The notes under the pieces were generated by a model. It saw nothing but the letters and a program-made list of their open reading frames with translations. It searched no databases and was not told the DNA's origin. Positions 32,202 to 40,366 of a stretch of DNA of 47,393 nt are shown here, piece by piece. Origin of the DNA: Frankiales bacterium (lineage in GTDB: Bacteria > Actinomycetota > Actinomycetes > Mycobacteriales > SCTD01); assembly GCA_025965475.1 (NCBI GenBank), contig JAOPWV010000119.1, positions 1 to 47,393 of the forward strand. Reading direction: 5' to 3'. The position numbers were made by a program, and so were the translations under genes. Numbering within the stretch: position 1 is the first letter of the stretch; the number at the start of each line of letters is the position of its first letter.

Positions 32202-34148
32202 CTACCGGATCGGCGGGCACTCCCCCGCCGCCGGCGGCGGGTAGGCCGTGCTCCCGCTCTGCGGCTGCGGGTAGTGCAGGCAGGTCAGGTTGTTCGGGTC
32301 CGCGATCGGTACCTCGAAGAGCGCCGGGTTCGGGTTGATCACCGTCGCGCCCCCGGACTTCAGGAACGCCGTGAGCTGCGCCTGGCCGAAGAAGCGGCCG
32401 GCCAGCGTCGGGTCGGCGAGGAAGCCGTGCGGGTCGCTGCCGTTCGTGGGGGTCCGGTCGTTGCGGTAGTAGGTCACCCGGTCGAACAGCTGCCCGGCCC
32501 GGTAGATCTGGCCGGCCGTGCCGTTGGGCACCGTGTGGTCGCCGAACGCCGTCTGGAACAGCACCGTCTTCGCGCCGTACCTCGGCCGCAGGCGCAGCAG
32601 CGGCGCGTACGTCTCCGGCCCGCCGGACCGCTCGAGCCAGATCGCCTGGTACAGGTAGCGCTGCAGGGTGACCGCGCCCTTGCGCGGACGGGTCACCGGC
32701 GGGTCGGCCGGCATCGGGATGTCCTCGGTGAAGCCGTTCAGGCCGGGGCCGCCGTTGAGGAGGTTCGGCCGGCTGACGCGGAGCTGGTCGGCCAGCAGCG
32801 ACCGGAAGCCGGACAGCCGGGCGACGTCGACGATCGGGCCGCCGGGGACGTTCAGCAGGCCGACCTTCACGTGCGGGTCGGTGCCCATGAGCATCGTCCC
32901 GTAGATGCCACCGAAGCTGAGTCCGTAGTACTGCACGCCGGTCTTCGCGACCGGCACGTCTTGTCCCTCCTGGCAGGACGGCACGGTGATGCCGTGCTCG
33001 ACCGCGCGCACCAGCGCCATGTTGTCGGCCGCGGACTGCAGGAGCCCGTCGCGCAGGCCGACGAGCGCGTACGGCGACGGTTCGTCCTTGACCACTGTGC
33101 CGTTGACGACGGTCTTGCGGTCCGACGGCTGGACGCCCTCGGAGTCACCGATGTCACCGTCACCGTCGGTGTCGCGCCCCCGGCCGTACGCCAGGAAGGT
33201 CGTCTGCTGCCCCGGCGCTCCGACCGTGACCTTCGACTGCGGCCCGTAGCCATGGCCGAGCGGGTCGGTGGCGATCGTGGCGATGCCCGCGGCCGCGTTG
33301 TTGTCGGCCGTGACGAACAGGTCGAAGTAGCTGCGGGTGAACCCGGGCCCGTAGACGGCCACCGGCCAGCCGCCGGCCGGTGGGATGCCGGCCGGGACGA
33401 TGAGCGCGAAGCCCAGGCGGGCCTTGCCCTGCGGGGGCGGGGTCGTCCCGGTCGGGACAGCGGGGATCACCGCGTCGGAGGTGACGAACTGCGGGCTCTC
33501 GAAGGAGCCGAACGCGACGCAGCCGGCGGCGAGCGGCGCGAGGTTGGGCACCTGCGACGAGACCAGCGGTGCACCCGGGTCGGCGGAGCGCTGGTCGAGC
33601 CGGGTGATGAGCCCGGCATCGGTCGGCGGGAAGACCGTCGTCGCGCTCCCCTGCGTGAAGCTCACGCCGGTGGCGGCCCGGGCGGCCGCGTAGGCCGTCC
33701 CGTCGTCGAGCGAGCGGCGGATCCGGTCGAGCTGCGTGGTCGCGGACAGGGTCGTGAACGGGACGCGTACGCCGGCGGCGACCGGGCGGCCGGCGCTGCC
33801 GAGCACGCCGCGGGTGACGACGACCGCATAGTGGCCCTGCTCGCGCAGGAAGGCCTCGGTCGTGCCGTACAGGGTGTTCGTCGCGGGATCCCAGACGAAC
33901 TGGATGAGCCGCGTGCGGCCGCCAGGCCCGTCGACGTACACCGTGCCGGCTGTCACCGACGACAGCCGGATCGGCGCGGTGAACGGGATGGCGACCCGGG
34001 GCTGCAGGTCGAAGCCGTCGAGCGTGTTCAGCAGCGCGGTCCCGTCGCAGATCGACCGGGTGGCGTCGGTGCAGGCCGGCGCCGGCAGTTGGATGCGGCG
34101 GCCGGTCAGCTGCCGGGAGTCGGCCACGGTGAACCGGTCGTTCGGCAT
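32202..34148 (-). CDS. Large alpha/beta hydrolase resembling VolA-type lipases
   Basis: In 648 residues the N-terminal 150 (NDRFTVADSRQLTGRRIQLP, then LLNTLDGFDLQPRVAIPF) resemble the Ig-like N-domain of VolA/bacterial virulence lipases, which marks predicted surface or secreted lipases. An alpha/beta-hydrolase domain follows with nucleophile elbow GLSFGG (Ser411) and candidate histidine in FGDHTVPNG. A DTDGDGDIGDSEG loop looks like an EF-hand calcium site inserted in the catalytic domain. No signal peptide is visible at the only in-frame start (ATG at 34148), and there is no clear ribosome site, so the 5' end may be damaged or wrongly placed. It is co-directional with the M36 gene, about 100 nt upstream of it. 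Substrate is unknown. Confidence 0.75.
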   Translation of the reverse strand: MPNDRFTVADSRQLTGRRIQLPAPACTDATRSICDGTALLNTLDGFDLQPRVAIPFTAPIRLSSVTAGTVYVDGPGGRTRLIQFVWDPATNTLYGTTEAFLREQGHYAVVVTRGVLGSAGRPVAAGVRVPFTTLSATTQLDRIRRSLDDGTAYAAARAATGVSFTQGSATTVFPPTDAGLITRLDQRSADPGAPLVSSQVPNLAPLAAGCVAFGSFESPQFVTSDAVIPAVPTGTTPPPQGKARLGFALIVPAGIPPAGGWPVAVYGPGFTRSYFDLFVTADNNAAAGIATIATDPLGHGYGPQSKVTVGAPGQQTTFLAYGRGRDTDGDGDIGDSEGVQPSDRKTVVNGTVVKDEPSPYALVGLRDGLLQSAADNMALVRAVEHGITVPSCQEGQDVPVAKTGVQYYGLSFGGIYGTMLMGTDPHVKVGLLNVPGGPIVDVARLSGFRSLLADQLRVSRPNLLNGGPGLNGFTEDIPMPADPPVTRPRKGAVTLQRYLYQAIWLERSGGPETYAPLLRLRPRYGAKTVLFQTAFGDHTVPNGTAGQIYRAGQLFDRVTYYRNDRTPTNGSDPHGFLADPTLAGRFFGQAQLTAFLKSGGATVINPNPALFEVPIADPNNLTCLHYPQPQSGSTAYPPPAAGECPPIR

Positions 34149-34303
34149 GACCGTCGTGTCCGGCGTACTCCCGGCGCGGGATCTGAGTCGCGCGGCTCGG
34201 ATTCCCGGTGAAGCTGCTGCTCGGCGGCTGGGAGTACCGGGTGCGGGCCGGCCAGACCACCGCCTCAGGCACCATGGAGGGGTGAACGCGTCGTTGGCCC
34301 GCC

Positions 34304-35167
34304 GTGCCCGAGGGTGACACCGTCTGGCTCGCCGGCCGCCACCTGCACGAGGCGCTGGCCGGGCGGGTGCTGACGACGACCGACTTCCGGGTGCCCCAGC
34401 TGGCCACCACAGACCTCACGGGCCGGCGGGTGCTGGAGGTGGTGCCGCGCGGCAAGCACCTGCTGACCCGCGTCGAGGGCGGCCTGACGCTGCACACGCA
34501 CTTCCGGATGGACGGCAGCTGGCACCTCTACAGGCCAGGGGACCGGTGGAGCGGCGGACCCGCCTGGCAGGTGCGCGTGGTCCTGGCCAACGAGGACTGG
34601 CAGGCGGTCGGCTACCGGATGCCGGTCGTGGAGCTGCTGGAGACCGCCTCCGAGGACGAGGCCGTCGGGCACCTCGGGCCCGACCTGCTCGGCCCGGACT
34701 GGGATCTGGACGAGGCGGTACGACGACTGCGCGCCGAGCCCGACCGGGAGATCGGCATGGCCCTGCTCGACCAGCGCAACCTGGCCGGCCTCGGCAACCT
34801 GTACCGGCTCGAGACGCTGTTCCTGCGCGGGCTGACCCCGTGGGTGCGGGTCGCCGACGTGCCCGACCTGCCGGCCGTCGTCGAGACGGGCCACCGGCTG
34901 CTGTTCGCGAACCGCGACCACTGGCAGCAGACGACCACCGGGTCCCTGCGCAGGGGCGAGGACCACTGGGTCTTCGAGCGCTCGGGCCGGCCCTGCCGGC
35001 GCTGCGGGACACGGATCGCCTCGGCCGAGCAGGGCGAGGCGACGGCCCCCGCGGCGGCCCGCCTCACCTACTGGTGCCCGAGCTGCCAGCAGGGGCCGGC
35101 ACCCGAGCCGTCCCGCGCCCCGGCCCGCAAGGACCGCCCGGTCGGCCGCACGCGGTACGTCCCGTGA
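34304..35167 (+). CDS. Fpg/Nei-family DNA glycosylase-AP lyase (Nei2-like)
   Basis: This base-excision repair enzyme removes oxidised pyrimidines and nicks the abasic site. The mature protein begins Pro-Glu-Gly-Asp (Pro2 nucleophile, Glu3), followed by RHLHEALAGRVL, LTHTHFRMDGSW-like substrate-pocket residues, a helix-two-turn-helix near QRNLAGLGNLYRLETLFLRG, and the C-terminal zinc finger with CRRCGTRI and WCPSCQ. The GDTVW opening points to Nei2/endonuclease VIII rather than Fpg. At 287 residues the length is typical. The GTG lacks a good ribosome site. The stop overlaps the trmB start by 4 nt. Confidence 0.93.
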   Translation: MPEGDTVWLAGRHLHEALAGRVLTTTDFRVPQLATTDLTGRRVLEVVPRGKHLLTRVEGGLTLHTHFRMDGSWHLYRPGDRWSGGPAWQVRVVLANEDWQAVGYRMPVVELLETASEDEAVGHLGPDLLGPDWDLDEAVRRLRAEPDREIGMALLDQRNLAGLGNLYRLETLFLRGLTPWVRVADVPDLPAVVETGHRLLFANRDHWQQTTTGSLRRGEDHWVFERSGRPCRRCGTRIASAEQGEATAPAAARLTYWCPSCQQGPAPEPSRAPARKDRPVGRTRYVP

Positions 35168-35832
35168 CGGCGACCCGCGGGGAGATCCGCAGCTACCGGA
35201 TCAGGCGGGGCCGCCTCGGGGCGACCACCGCCGAGGCGCTCGACCGGCTCGGCGAGCTGATCGTCGCCGTCGACGGCACCCCGGTGGACGTTCCGGCGCT
35301 GTTCGGCCGGGACGCGCCACTCGTGGTGGAGATCGGCAGCGGGATGGGCGAGGCCACCGCGGCGATGGCGGCGGCCGACCCTGCTCGCAACGTGCTGGCC
35401 GTCGATGTGCACGTGCAGGGGCTGGGCCGCCTGCTCCGCCGGGCCGAGGACGGCGCCCTGGCCAACGTCCGCGTGGCGCAGGGCGACGCGAACGTCCTGC
35501 TCCGCGACATGCTGCTGCCCGGCTCGGTCGACGAGGTGCGGGTGTTCTTCCCGGACCCGTGGCCCAAGGCCCGGCACGCCAAACGCCGGCTCGTGCAGCG
35601 CCCGTTCACGGATCTGGTGGCCAGCCGGCTGCGGGCGGGCGGGCGGCTGCACGTCGCCACGGACTGGGCGCCGTACGCCGAGCAGGTGCAGGCCCTGCTG
35701 CATGCGCATCCGGCCTACGAGGTCGTGCACGAGGGCGAGCGCCCGGAGCACCGGCCGGTCACGCGGTTCGAGCAGCGCGGGCTCGACGCGGGCCGGGCGG
35801 CGTACGACGTCGTGGCCCGGCTGCGACCCTGA
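35164..35832 (+). CDS. trmB: tRNA (guanine-N7-)-methyltransferase TrmB
   Basis: TrmB methylates N7 of G46 in the variable loop of tRNAs. The GTG at 35164 overlaps the stop of the glycosylase gene (GTGA), giving 222 residues. The SAM-binding motif is VVEIGSGMGEATAAMA, and the family signature VRVFFPDPWPKARHAKRR follows, with the C-terminal HRPVTRFEQRGLDAGRAAYD. Length and motif order are normal. The frame extends further upstream only as a shadow of the glycosylase. The stop is 1 nt from the convergent pspM stop. Confidence 0.95.
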   Translation: MTATRGEIRSYRIRRGRLGATTAEALDRLGELIVAVDGTPVDVPALFGRDAPLVVEIGSGMGEATAAMAAADPARNVLAVDVHVQGLGRLLRRAEDGALANVRVAQGDANVLLRDMLLPGSVDEVRVFFPDPWPKARHAKRRLVQRPFTDLVASRLRAGGRLHVATDWAPYAEQVQALLHAHPAYEVVHEGERPEHRPVTRFEQRGLDAGRAAYDVVARLRP

Positions 35833-35833
35833 C

Positions 35834-36529
35834 TCAGCGGACCTCGCGCATGCCCTGCGCGAGGCCGTGCAGCGCGTCGGTCGCCTCCTGGAGCCGGCGG
35901 CTCGCCAGCGGGTCGACGCTGGCCGACACCAGGTCGGCGAGGCCGGCCACCAGCCGCTCCTGGGCGACCACGCCCGAGTAGAGCTGATCGACGAGTGCCG
36001 GTTCGGCGCCGCGGTGCGGCTCGACCCCGGCAAGCCGCGCCGCCTGCCAGCGCAGGGCGAGGTCGGCCTCGGCTGCGGCCCGCCAGGCCTCCTCGGCGAC
36101 GTCGCGACCGTGCGGCGCGACCAGCGGCAGCAGCCGCAGGAACGCGATGCGCGCGTCCTCGAGCCGTCGCACGGCGGGCAATGCCGCGCTGCCGCGTGGC
36201 GGGGCGGGCGGCGGGGTGAGCGTCGCGCCCGGCGGGAGCGCGGGCACCGTCGGCGGCCGGCGCAGTGTCCGGAGGGAGCGCAAGGTGGCCAGCGCGGCGC
36301 CGACGCTGAGGACATACCACCAGGAACCCAGACCGAGGACGACGACGCCGGTCGCGGACCCGGCGGCGGTCACGGCCTGCACCGGCATCGCCTTCCGCGC
36401 CCGGCGCAGCATCCGCTCCCGGCGGGCGGCGGCCTTGGTGTGCAGCCGGAGGACCCGCGCGTTCGCGCGGGCCGCTGCCCGCGAATCGCGGTCCAGCCGC
36501 CGGGCCGACCACCAGTCGTCGGGCGTCAC
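35834..36529 (-). CDS. pspM: PspM, phage-shock envelope-stress membrane partner of PspA
   Basis: The 231-residue protein has a basic N-terminus (DRDSRAAARANARVLRLHTK), a hydrophobic hairpin (about 49-84, AVTAAGSATGVVVLGLGSWW then YVLSVGAALATL), and a C-terminal helical cytoplasmic domain (RRLEDARIAFLRLLPLV to the end). It starts 7 nt after the pspA stop, the same order as pspA-Rv2743c in mycobacteria, where PspM links PspA to the membrane stress response. The actinobacterial envelope-stress unit usually also contains clgR directly upstream; here clgR is 3 kb away. Confidence 0.85.
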   Translation of the reverse strand: MTPDDWWSARRLDRDSRAAARANARVLRLHTKAAARRERMLRRARKAMPVQAVTAAGSATGVVVLGLGSWWYVLSVGAALATLRSLRTLRRPPTVPALPPGATLTPPPAPPRGSAALPAVRRLEDARIAFLRLLPLVAPHGRDVAEEAWRAAAEADLALRWQAARLAGVEPHRGAEPALVDQLYSGVVAQERLVAGLADLVSASVDPLASRRLQEATDALHGLAQGMREVR

Positions 36530-36536
36530 GACGAGG

Positions 36537-37349
36537 TCAGGGCGTCTTCTCGGCGGTGTTGCCGCCCTCGTCCTTCGTCCCGGCAGTCAAGGGCGTCGCC
36601 GGAGCCGACGGGTCCAAGGTCTTACCCGCGAGGGACGCCCGGATCTCGTTCAGGCGGGCGTTGCCGGCCATGTCGAGGGTGGACTTCTGCACCTCGAGCA
36701 TCCGGCCCTCGACGCTGTTGGAGGCCAGCTCCGCCGCGCCCAGCGCGTTCGCGTAGCGCTTCTCGATCTTGTCGCGCACCTCGCCCAGCGACGGGGTGTT
36801 CCCGGGGGCCGCAAGTTCGGACATCGAGCTCAGGCTCTTGGAGACCTGTTCCTGCATCTTCGCCTGCTCGAGCTGGCTGAGCAGCTTGGTCCGCTCCGCG
36901 AGCTTGGTCTGCACGGTCATCGCGTTGGTCTCGACAGCCTTCTTCGCCTGGTCGGCGGCCTGCAGCGCGGAGTCGTGGAGCGCCTTGAGGTCCTCCATGC
37001 CCTGCTCGGCAGCGACCAGCTGCGTGGCGAACGCCTGCGCGGTGCCCTCGTATTCGGTGGCCTTGGCCTCGTCACCCGCGGCCCGCGACTGGTCCGCCAG
37101 CACGAGAGCCTGCCGGGCCGACGCCTGCAGCCGCTCGACGTCGCCGAGCTGCCTGGAGAGCTTCATCTCCAGCTGACGCTGGTTGCCGATGACCGCGGCG
37201 GCCTGTTGCGTCAGCGCCTGGTGCTGGTGCTGCGCGTCCTCGATGGCCTGCTGGATCTGGATCTTGGGGTCCGCGCGCTCGTCGATCTTGCCGGACAGCG
37301 CGGCGAGGAAGTACTTCCAGCCCTTGATGAAGGGGTTCAAGACCCTCAC
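36537..37349 (-). CDS. pspA: PspA/IM30-family envelope stress protein
   Basis: The 270-residue, almost entirely alpha-helical protein starts with the membrane-binding amphipathic helix [20 protein letters not shown], followed by [20 protein letters not shown] and long coiled-coil segments typical of PspA/Vipp1 (ESCRT-III fold). It ends in a disordered tail rich in Ala, Thr and Gly. PspA coats damaged membrane patches and blocks proton leakage. The GTG has AGGAG just 2 nt upstream, an unusually tight spacing. It is co-transcribed with pspM. No ClgR-like site is obvious in the 145 nt upstream. Confidence 0.92.
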   Translation of the reverse strand: MRVLNPFIKGWKYFLAALSGKIDERADPKIQIQQAIEDAQHQHQALTQQAAAVIGNQRQLEMKLSRQLGDVERLQASARQALVLADQSRAAGDEAKATEYEGTAQAFATQLVAAEQGMEDLKALHDSALQAADQAKKAVETNAMTVQTKLAERTKLLSQLEQAKMQEQVSKSLSSMSELAAPGNTPSLGEVRDKIEKRYANALGAAELASNSVEGRMLEVQKSTLDMAGNARLNEIRASLAGKTLDPSAPATPLTAGTKDEGGNTAEKTP

Positions 37350-37494
37350 GACTCCTCAGCGTCGGGTAGAGCACGTGATCGGCTACTGGACGTCCACGTT
37401 ACGCGGCCCGGCGCCGCTGGACGACGGGATGAACGGTCCTGCCGCGCGTAGCGTGGCGTGGCCGGGGTGTCCCGGGGTTCCGGAGGTGGACGAC

Positions 37495-37752
37495 GTGGAC
37501 GAGCACAACGGTCGCGACGACTACCACGACCCGACCGCCGGCATCGGCGGCGCTCCGCCGGCCCGCAGCGCCCTCACCCTGCGGTTGTGGCTCGCCGGCT
37601 TCGGGATGGTGGTCTGTGTGACGGCCGCGCTGGTGCTCGGCGCCATGGGGGCCCCGCCGCTCGCCGTCGCACTGCTGGGACTTCTCGCGGTGGTGGCCGC
37701 GGTCGACCTGGTGATCGTCGTACGCCGGAAGGCTTCCGGCGAGCCGGGCTGA
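37495..37752 (+). CDS. DUF6343 small membrane protein
   Basis: This 85-residue protein starts at the GTG at 37495, chosen because GGAGG (37482-37486) lies 8 nt before it. It has a charged N-terminus (MDEHNGRDDYHD) and two closely spaced membrane helices (about 30-50 and 53-77), ending in a basic VRRK. SALTLRLWLAGFGMVV and AVDLVIVVRRK match the pattern of DUF6343, an actinobacterial family without known function. It is divergent from pspA and lies inside the segment separating pspA from clgR. Confidence 0.72.
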   Translation: MDEHNGRDDYHDPTAGIGGAPPARSALTLRLWLAGFGMVVCVTAALVLGAMGAPPLAVALLGLLAVVAAVDLVIVVRRKASGEPG

Positions 37753-37754
37753 CC

Positions 37755-37790
37755 GGTCAGCCGACTCGCGTCGGTCAGCCGACTCGCGTG
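37755..37790. repeat. Tandem duplication of an 18-bp unit
   Basis: The unit GGTCAGCCGACTCGCGTC occurs twice in direct succession (37755-37772 and 37773-37790, one mismatch at the last base). It lies between two convergent genes and repeats the last codons and stop of the minus-strand gene. Confidence 0.9.
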
Positions 37791-38047
37791 GCGGGCCCCT
37801 CGGGCGCGGTCCGTGGCCGCCGGAGTTCGAGGACGGCAGCCAGCCGGGGGCTCGGCTCGGGGCTCAGCCCGTGCTGCACCGCGAACTCCCGGGCCCGATC
37901 GAGATCGGCGCGGGCACGCCGCTCCAGGTCCACGTCGCCGGCGTCCAGGGCGTGGTGCAGTTCCTCGAGCGCGTACCGGACCATCGCCTGCAACTCGTAG
38001 CGGAGCATCCCTGCCGCTTCTGCCGTCGTACGGCCCTGGCTTCCCAC
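37775..38047 (-). CDS. Small helical protein of unknown function
   Basis: The 90-residue soluble protein is chosen to start at the GTG at 38047, which has AGGAGG at 7-nt spacing; a GTG two codons earlier is too close to it. The sequence TAEAAGMLRYELQAMVRYAL followed by EELHHALDAGDVDLERRARA predicts two or three amphipathic helices, and the end is Pro/Arg-rich. I recognise no family. The last codons are duplicated by the tandem repeat at 37755-37790, so the present stop may be a recent rearrangement. Confidence 0.55.
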   Translation of the reverse strand: MGSQGRTTAEAAGMLRYELQAMVRYALEELHHALDAGDVDLERRARADLDRAREFAVQHGLSPEPSPRLAAVLELRRPRTAPEGPATRVG

Positions 38048-38053
38048 GGGCAC

Positions 38054-38398
38054 CCCTCCTGAGCGATGTCACAGGCCCGCGCGTCCTGCAGGCCCGATGT
38101 CTCTCCTGCCGATCCGGGACCCGTTCCAAACCCGGTAGAACGGTGTCTTCCTGCGCGGGCGGTCCGGTCCCGCGGACCTATCCGCCGCGGGACACTTGCG
38201 CAGCCGTTCGGCATTGGCCGCTCGTTGACCACCACCTGGCCTACCGTGGCCCCCGTGGGCGAGTGCGGACGATTCCGGCGCACACTGCGGGACGCCCGTG
38301 CCGACAGCATCACCGGCCCGCAGCCCGGCCTCCTGGACTGTGTCGCGACAACTCCCGCTGTGCCCGCCACCCGCCCACTCGCCCTGCCTAGAGGACCC
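38054..38398. other. Intergenic region with two inverted repeats
   Basis: This 345-bp stretch between divergent genes has no convincing ORF. It contains CCGTTC-N11-GAACGG (38121-38143) and a perfect 9-bp dyad GTCCCGCGG-N9-CCGCGGGAC (38167-38193). Because the flanking genes diverge, neither serves as a simple terminator; operator or RNA-structure roles are possible. No clear -35/-10 pair was found. Confidence 0.5.
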
Positions 38399-39607
38399 GT
38401 GCGCCCCCTCCACCTGCTGGCCCTGTCCCTCGCCGTCTCGGCGCTCGCCGCCTGCGGAGCCTCGTCGGCCCCAGCCGCCACCCCTCCCAGCGCCCCCAGC
38501 GCCATGCCCAGCATGGACATGGGGGGCGCCACCGCGGACGGCAGCAAGCTGCCGGCCGGCGCTGCCGCGACCGGGCCGCCGGCCGCCGGGACCATCCCGC
38601 CCCTGATCGACCCGCACGACATCTACGCGGCCGGCCGGCCCGGCCTGCTCGCCCCGGAGGCCAAGCGGGCCCGCTCCCTGGTCTACGTCCCGAACGGCGA
38701 GGACGGCACCGTGTCCGTCATCGACCAGGCGACCTACAAGGTCATCCAGGTCGTGAAGACCGGCCGGGTCCCGCAGCACGTGACGCCGTCGTACGACCTC
38801 AAGACCCTCTGGGTCTCCAACAACACCGGCAACTCGGTCACGCCGATCAACCCGCGCACGGGGGCGTTCGGGAGGAACATCCCGGTCGACGACCCGTACA
38901 ACGTCTACTTCACGGCCGACGGCACGTCGGCGATCGTCGTGGCCGAGGCGTTGCGCCGGCTGGACTTCCGTGACCCGCACACGATGAAGCTGCAGCAGTC
39001 GCTGCAGGTGCCCTGCCCGGGCGTCGACCATATGGACTTCTCCGCGGACGGCACGCATGCGCTGGCATCCTGCGAGTTCTCGGCGAAGATGATCTGGCTC
39101 GACATCGTGCACCGCCGGGTGATCAAGGAACTGCCGCTGCGGCAGGGCGCGATGCCGCAGGACGTGAAGCTCAGCCCCGACGGCAAGACCTACTACGTCG
39201 CCGACATGATGGGCAACGGGGTCTACCTGATCGATGCCGCGACCATCAAGGTCATCACCTTCCTCCCGACCGGCCGCGAAGCGCATGGCCTCTACCCGAG
39301 CCGTGACTCGAAGACCCTGTACATCTCGAACCGCCGCGACAGCTCGGTGTCCCTGCTGAACTTCGCGACGCGGTCCCTCGTCGGGAAGTGGCGGATCCCC
39401 GGCAACGCGACCCCCGACATGGGCGGCGTCAACGCGGACGGCACCATCCTCTGGCTGTCCGGCCGCTACAGCGGCGAGGTCTACGCCATCGACACCCGCA
39501 CGGGTGCCCTGCGGGCCCGGATCCGGGTCGGGCGCGGCCCGCACGGGTTGTCCGTCTGGCCGCAGCCGGGCCGCTACTCGCTCGGCCACACCGGGATCCT
39601 GCGCTAG
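38399..39607 (+). CDS. YVTN-type beta-propeller lipoprotein with a Met-rich linker
   Basis: The 402-residue protein has a lipoprotein signal ending SALAAC (Cys19), then a Ser/Pro/Met linker containing SAMPSMDMGG, then a YncE/YVTN-like propeller. Repeating blade pieces include SLVYVPNGEDGTVSVIDQAT, KTLWVSNNTGNSVTPI, VKLSPDGKTYYVADMMGNGV and SKTLYISNRRDSSVSLLNF. Such propellers usually bind proteins or ligands on the cell surface; the Met/Asp linker could bind copper, which is an inference. GAGGA lies 3 nt before the GTG. The stop codon overlaps that of the convergent TetR gene (CTAG). Confidence 0.85.
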   Translation: MRPLHLLALSLAVSALAACGASSAPAATPPSAPSAMPSMDMGGATADGSKLPAGAAATGPPAAGTIPPLIDPHDIYAAGRPGLLAPEAKRARSLVYVPNGEDGTVSVIDQATYKVIQVVKTGRVPQHVTPSYDLKTLWVSNNTGNSVTPINPRTGAFGRNIPVDDPYNVYFTADGTSAIVVAEALRRLDFRDPHTMKLQQSLQVPCPGVDHMDFSADGTHALASCEFSAKMIWLDIVHRRVIKELPLRQGAMPQDVKLSPDGKTYYVADMMGNGVYLIDAATIKVITFLPTGREAHGLYPSRDSKTLYISNRRDSSVSLLNFATRSLVGKWRIPGNATPDMGGVNADGTILWLSGRYSGEVYAIDTRTGALRARIRVGRGPHGLSVWPQPGRYSLGHTGILR

Positions 39608-40332
39608 CTGGGCCAGCCCACCCCGGGGCGGAGCGGCGCCGGCGGCGGTTCGGTGGGCTCGATCGGCGGGACCGGCGCCGGGGCTCGGTCGGGAACGGCG
39701 GCCGGGGCCTCGCCCAGTGCCTGTTCGAGCGCCCGGGCCCCGAGGGCGACCTCCTGCGGCGTGCCGGGCCACATCGCGTGCGCGACCACCCAGCGCAGGA
39801 CGAGGTCCACGGCGGTCCGGTCCGTCGGCGCGCCGGCGCTGGTGAGTACGGCGGTGACCGCAGCGCGCACCGCGTCCCACAGGCGGCCCTCGCCGGGCGT
39901 ACCGAGCAGGGCCAGCAGCGCCGGCTCGTCGGCCGCCACGCGGCGCAGCGGCCGGGACGACCCGAGCTGGTGCGCGGCATGGGCGAGCGCCGCGGCCAGA
40001 CCGGCACCGGGGTCGGGCATCGCCAGCCCCGGCACCGGCGCGGCGAGCGGCCGGCCCGCCGCGACGTGGGCGCACTTCGCACCGAGCGCGGCGACCTGCG
40101 TCTCCACGAGCGCGCCGAGCACGTCGTCCTTGGTCCGGAAGTGGTTGTACAGGGTCGCCTTGGCGACTCCCGCGCGCGAGGCCACGTCGCTCATCGTCGT
40201 CTTACGGACGCCGTAGCGCTCGACGCACCCGGCCGCCGCGTCGAGGATCGCGGACCGGGTGCGCAGCATGGCGTTGCCCGAGCGGGTGCGGGTTCCGGCC
40301 TCGCGTACCGGGGCGTCGGAGGGGCTGCTCAC
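39604..40332 (-). CDS. TetR/AcrR-family transcriptional regulator with a Pro-rich tail
   Basis: The 242-residue protein has an N-terminal TetR helix-turn-helix (about 25-70; SAILDAAAGCVERYGVRKTT followed by SDVASRAGVAKATLYNHFRT) and an all-helical ligand-binding domain. The last 35 residues (PAAVPDRAPAPVPPIEPTEP and on) are proline-rich and unusual for the family. It starts 34 nt after the clgR stop in the same direction and so may be read through from clgR. Its stop overlaps the convergent propeller-lipoprotein stop. Ligand unknown. Confidence 0.9.
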   Translation of the reverse strand: MSSPSDAPVREAGTRTRSGNAMLRTRSAILDAAAGCVERYGVRKTTMSDVASRAGVAKATLYNHFRTKDDVLGALVETQVAALGAKCAHVAAGRPLAAPVPGLAMPDPGAGLAAALAHAAHQLGSSRPLRRVAADEPALLALLGTPGEGRLWDAVRAAVTAVLTSAGAPTDRTAVDLVLRWVVAHAMWPGTPQEVALGARALEQALGEAPAAVPDRAPAPVPPIEPTEPPPAPLRPGVGWPS

Positions 40333-40366
40333 CGGAGCAGCCTGTCAGACGCGGGTCGCGGAGAGC

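Noticed and set aside
29395-32244. Long plus-strand ORF across the M36 peptidase gene
   Set aside because: It is the antisense of a gene with a clear HExxH motif; the composition is low-complexity Arg/Gly/Val and matches no family.
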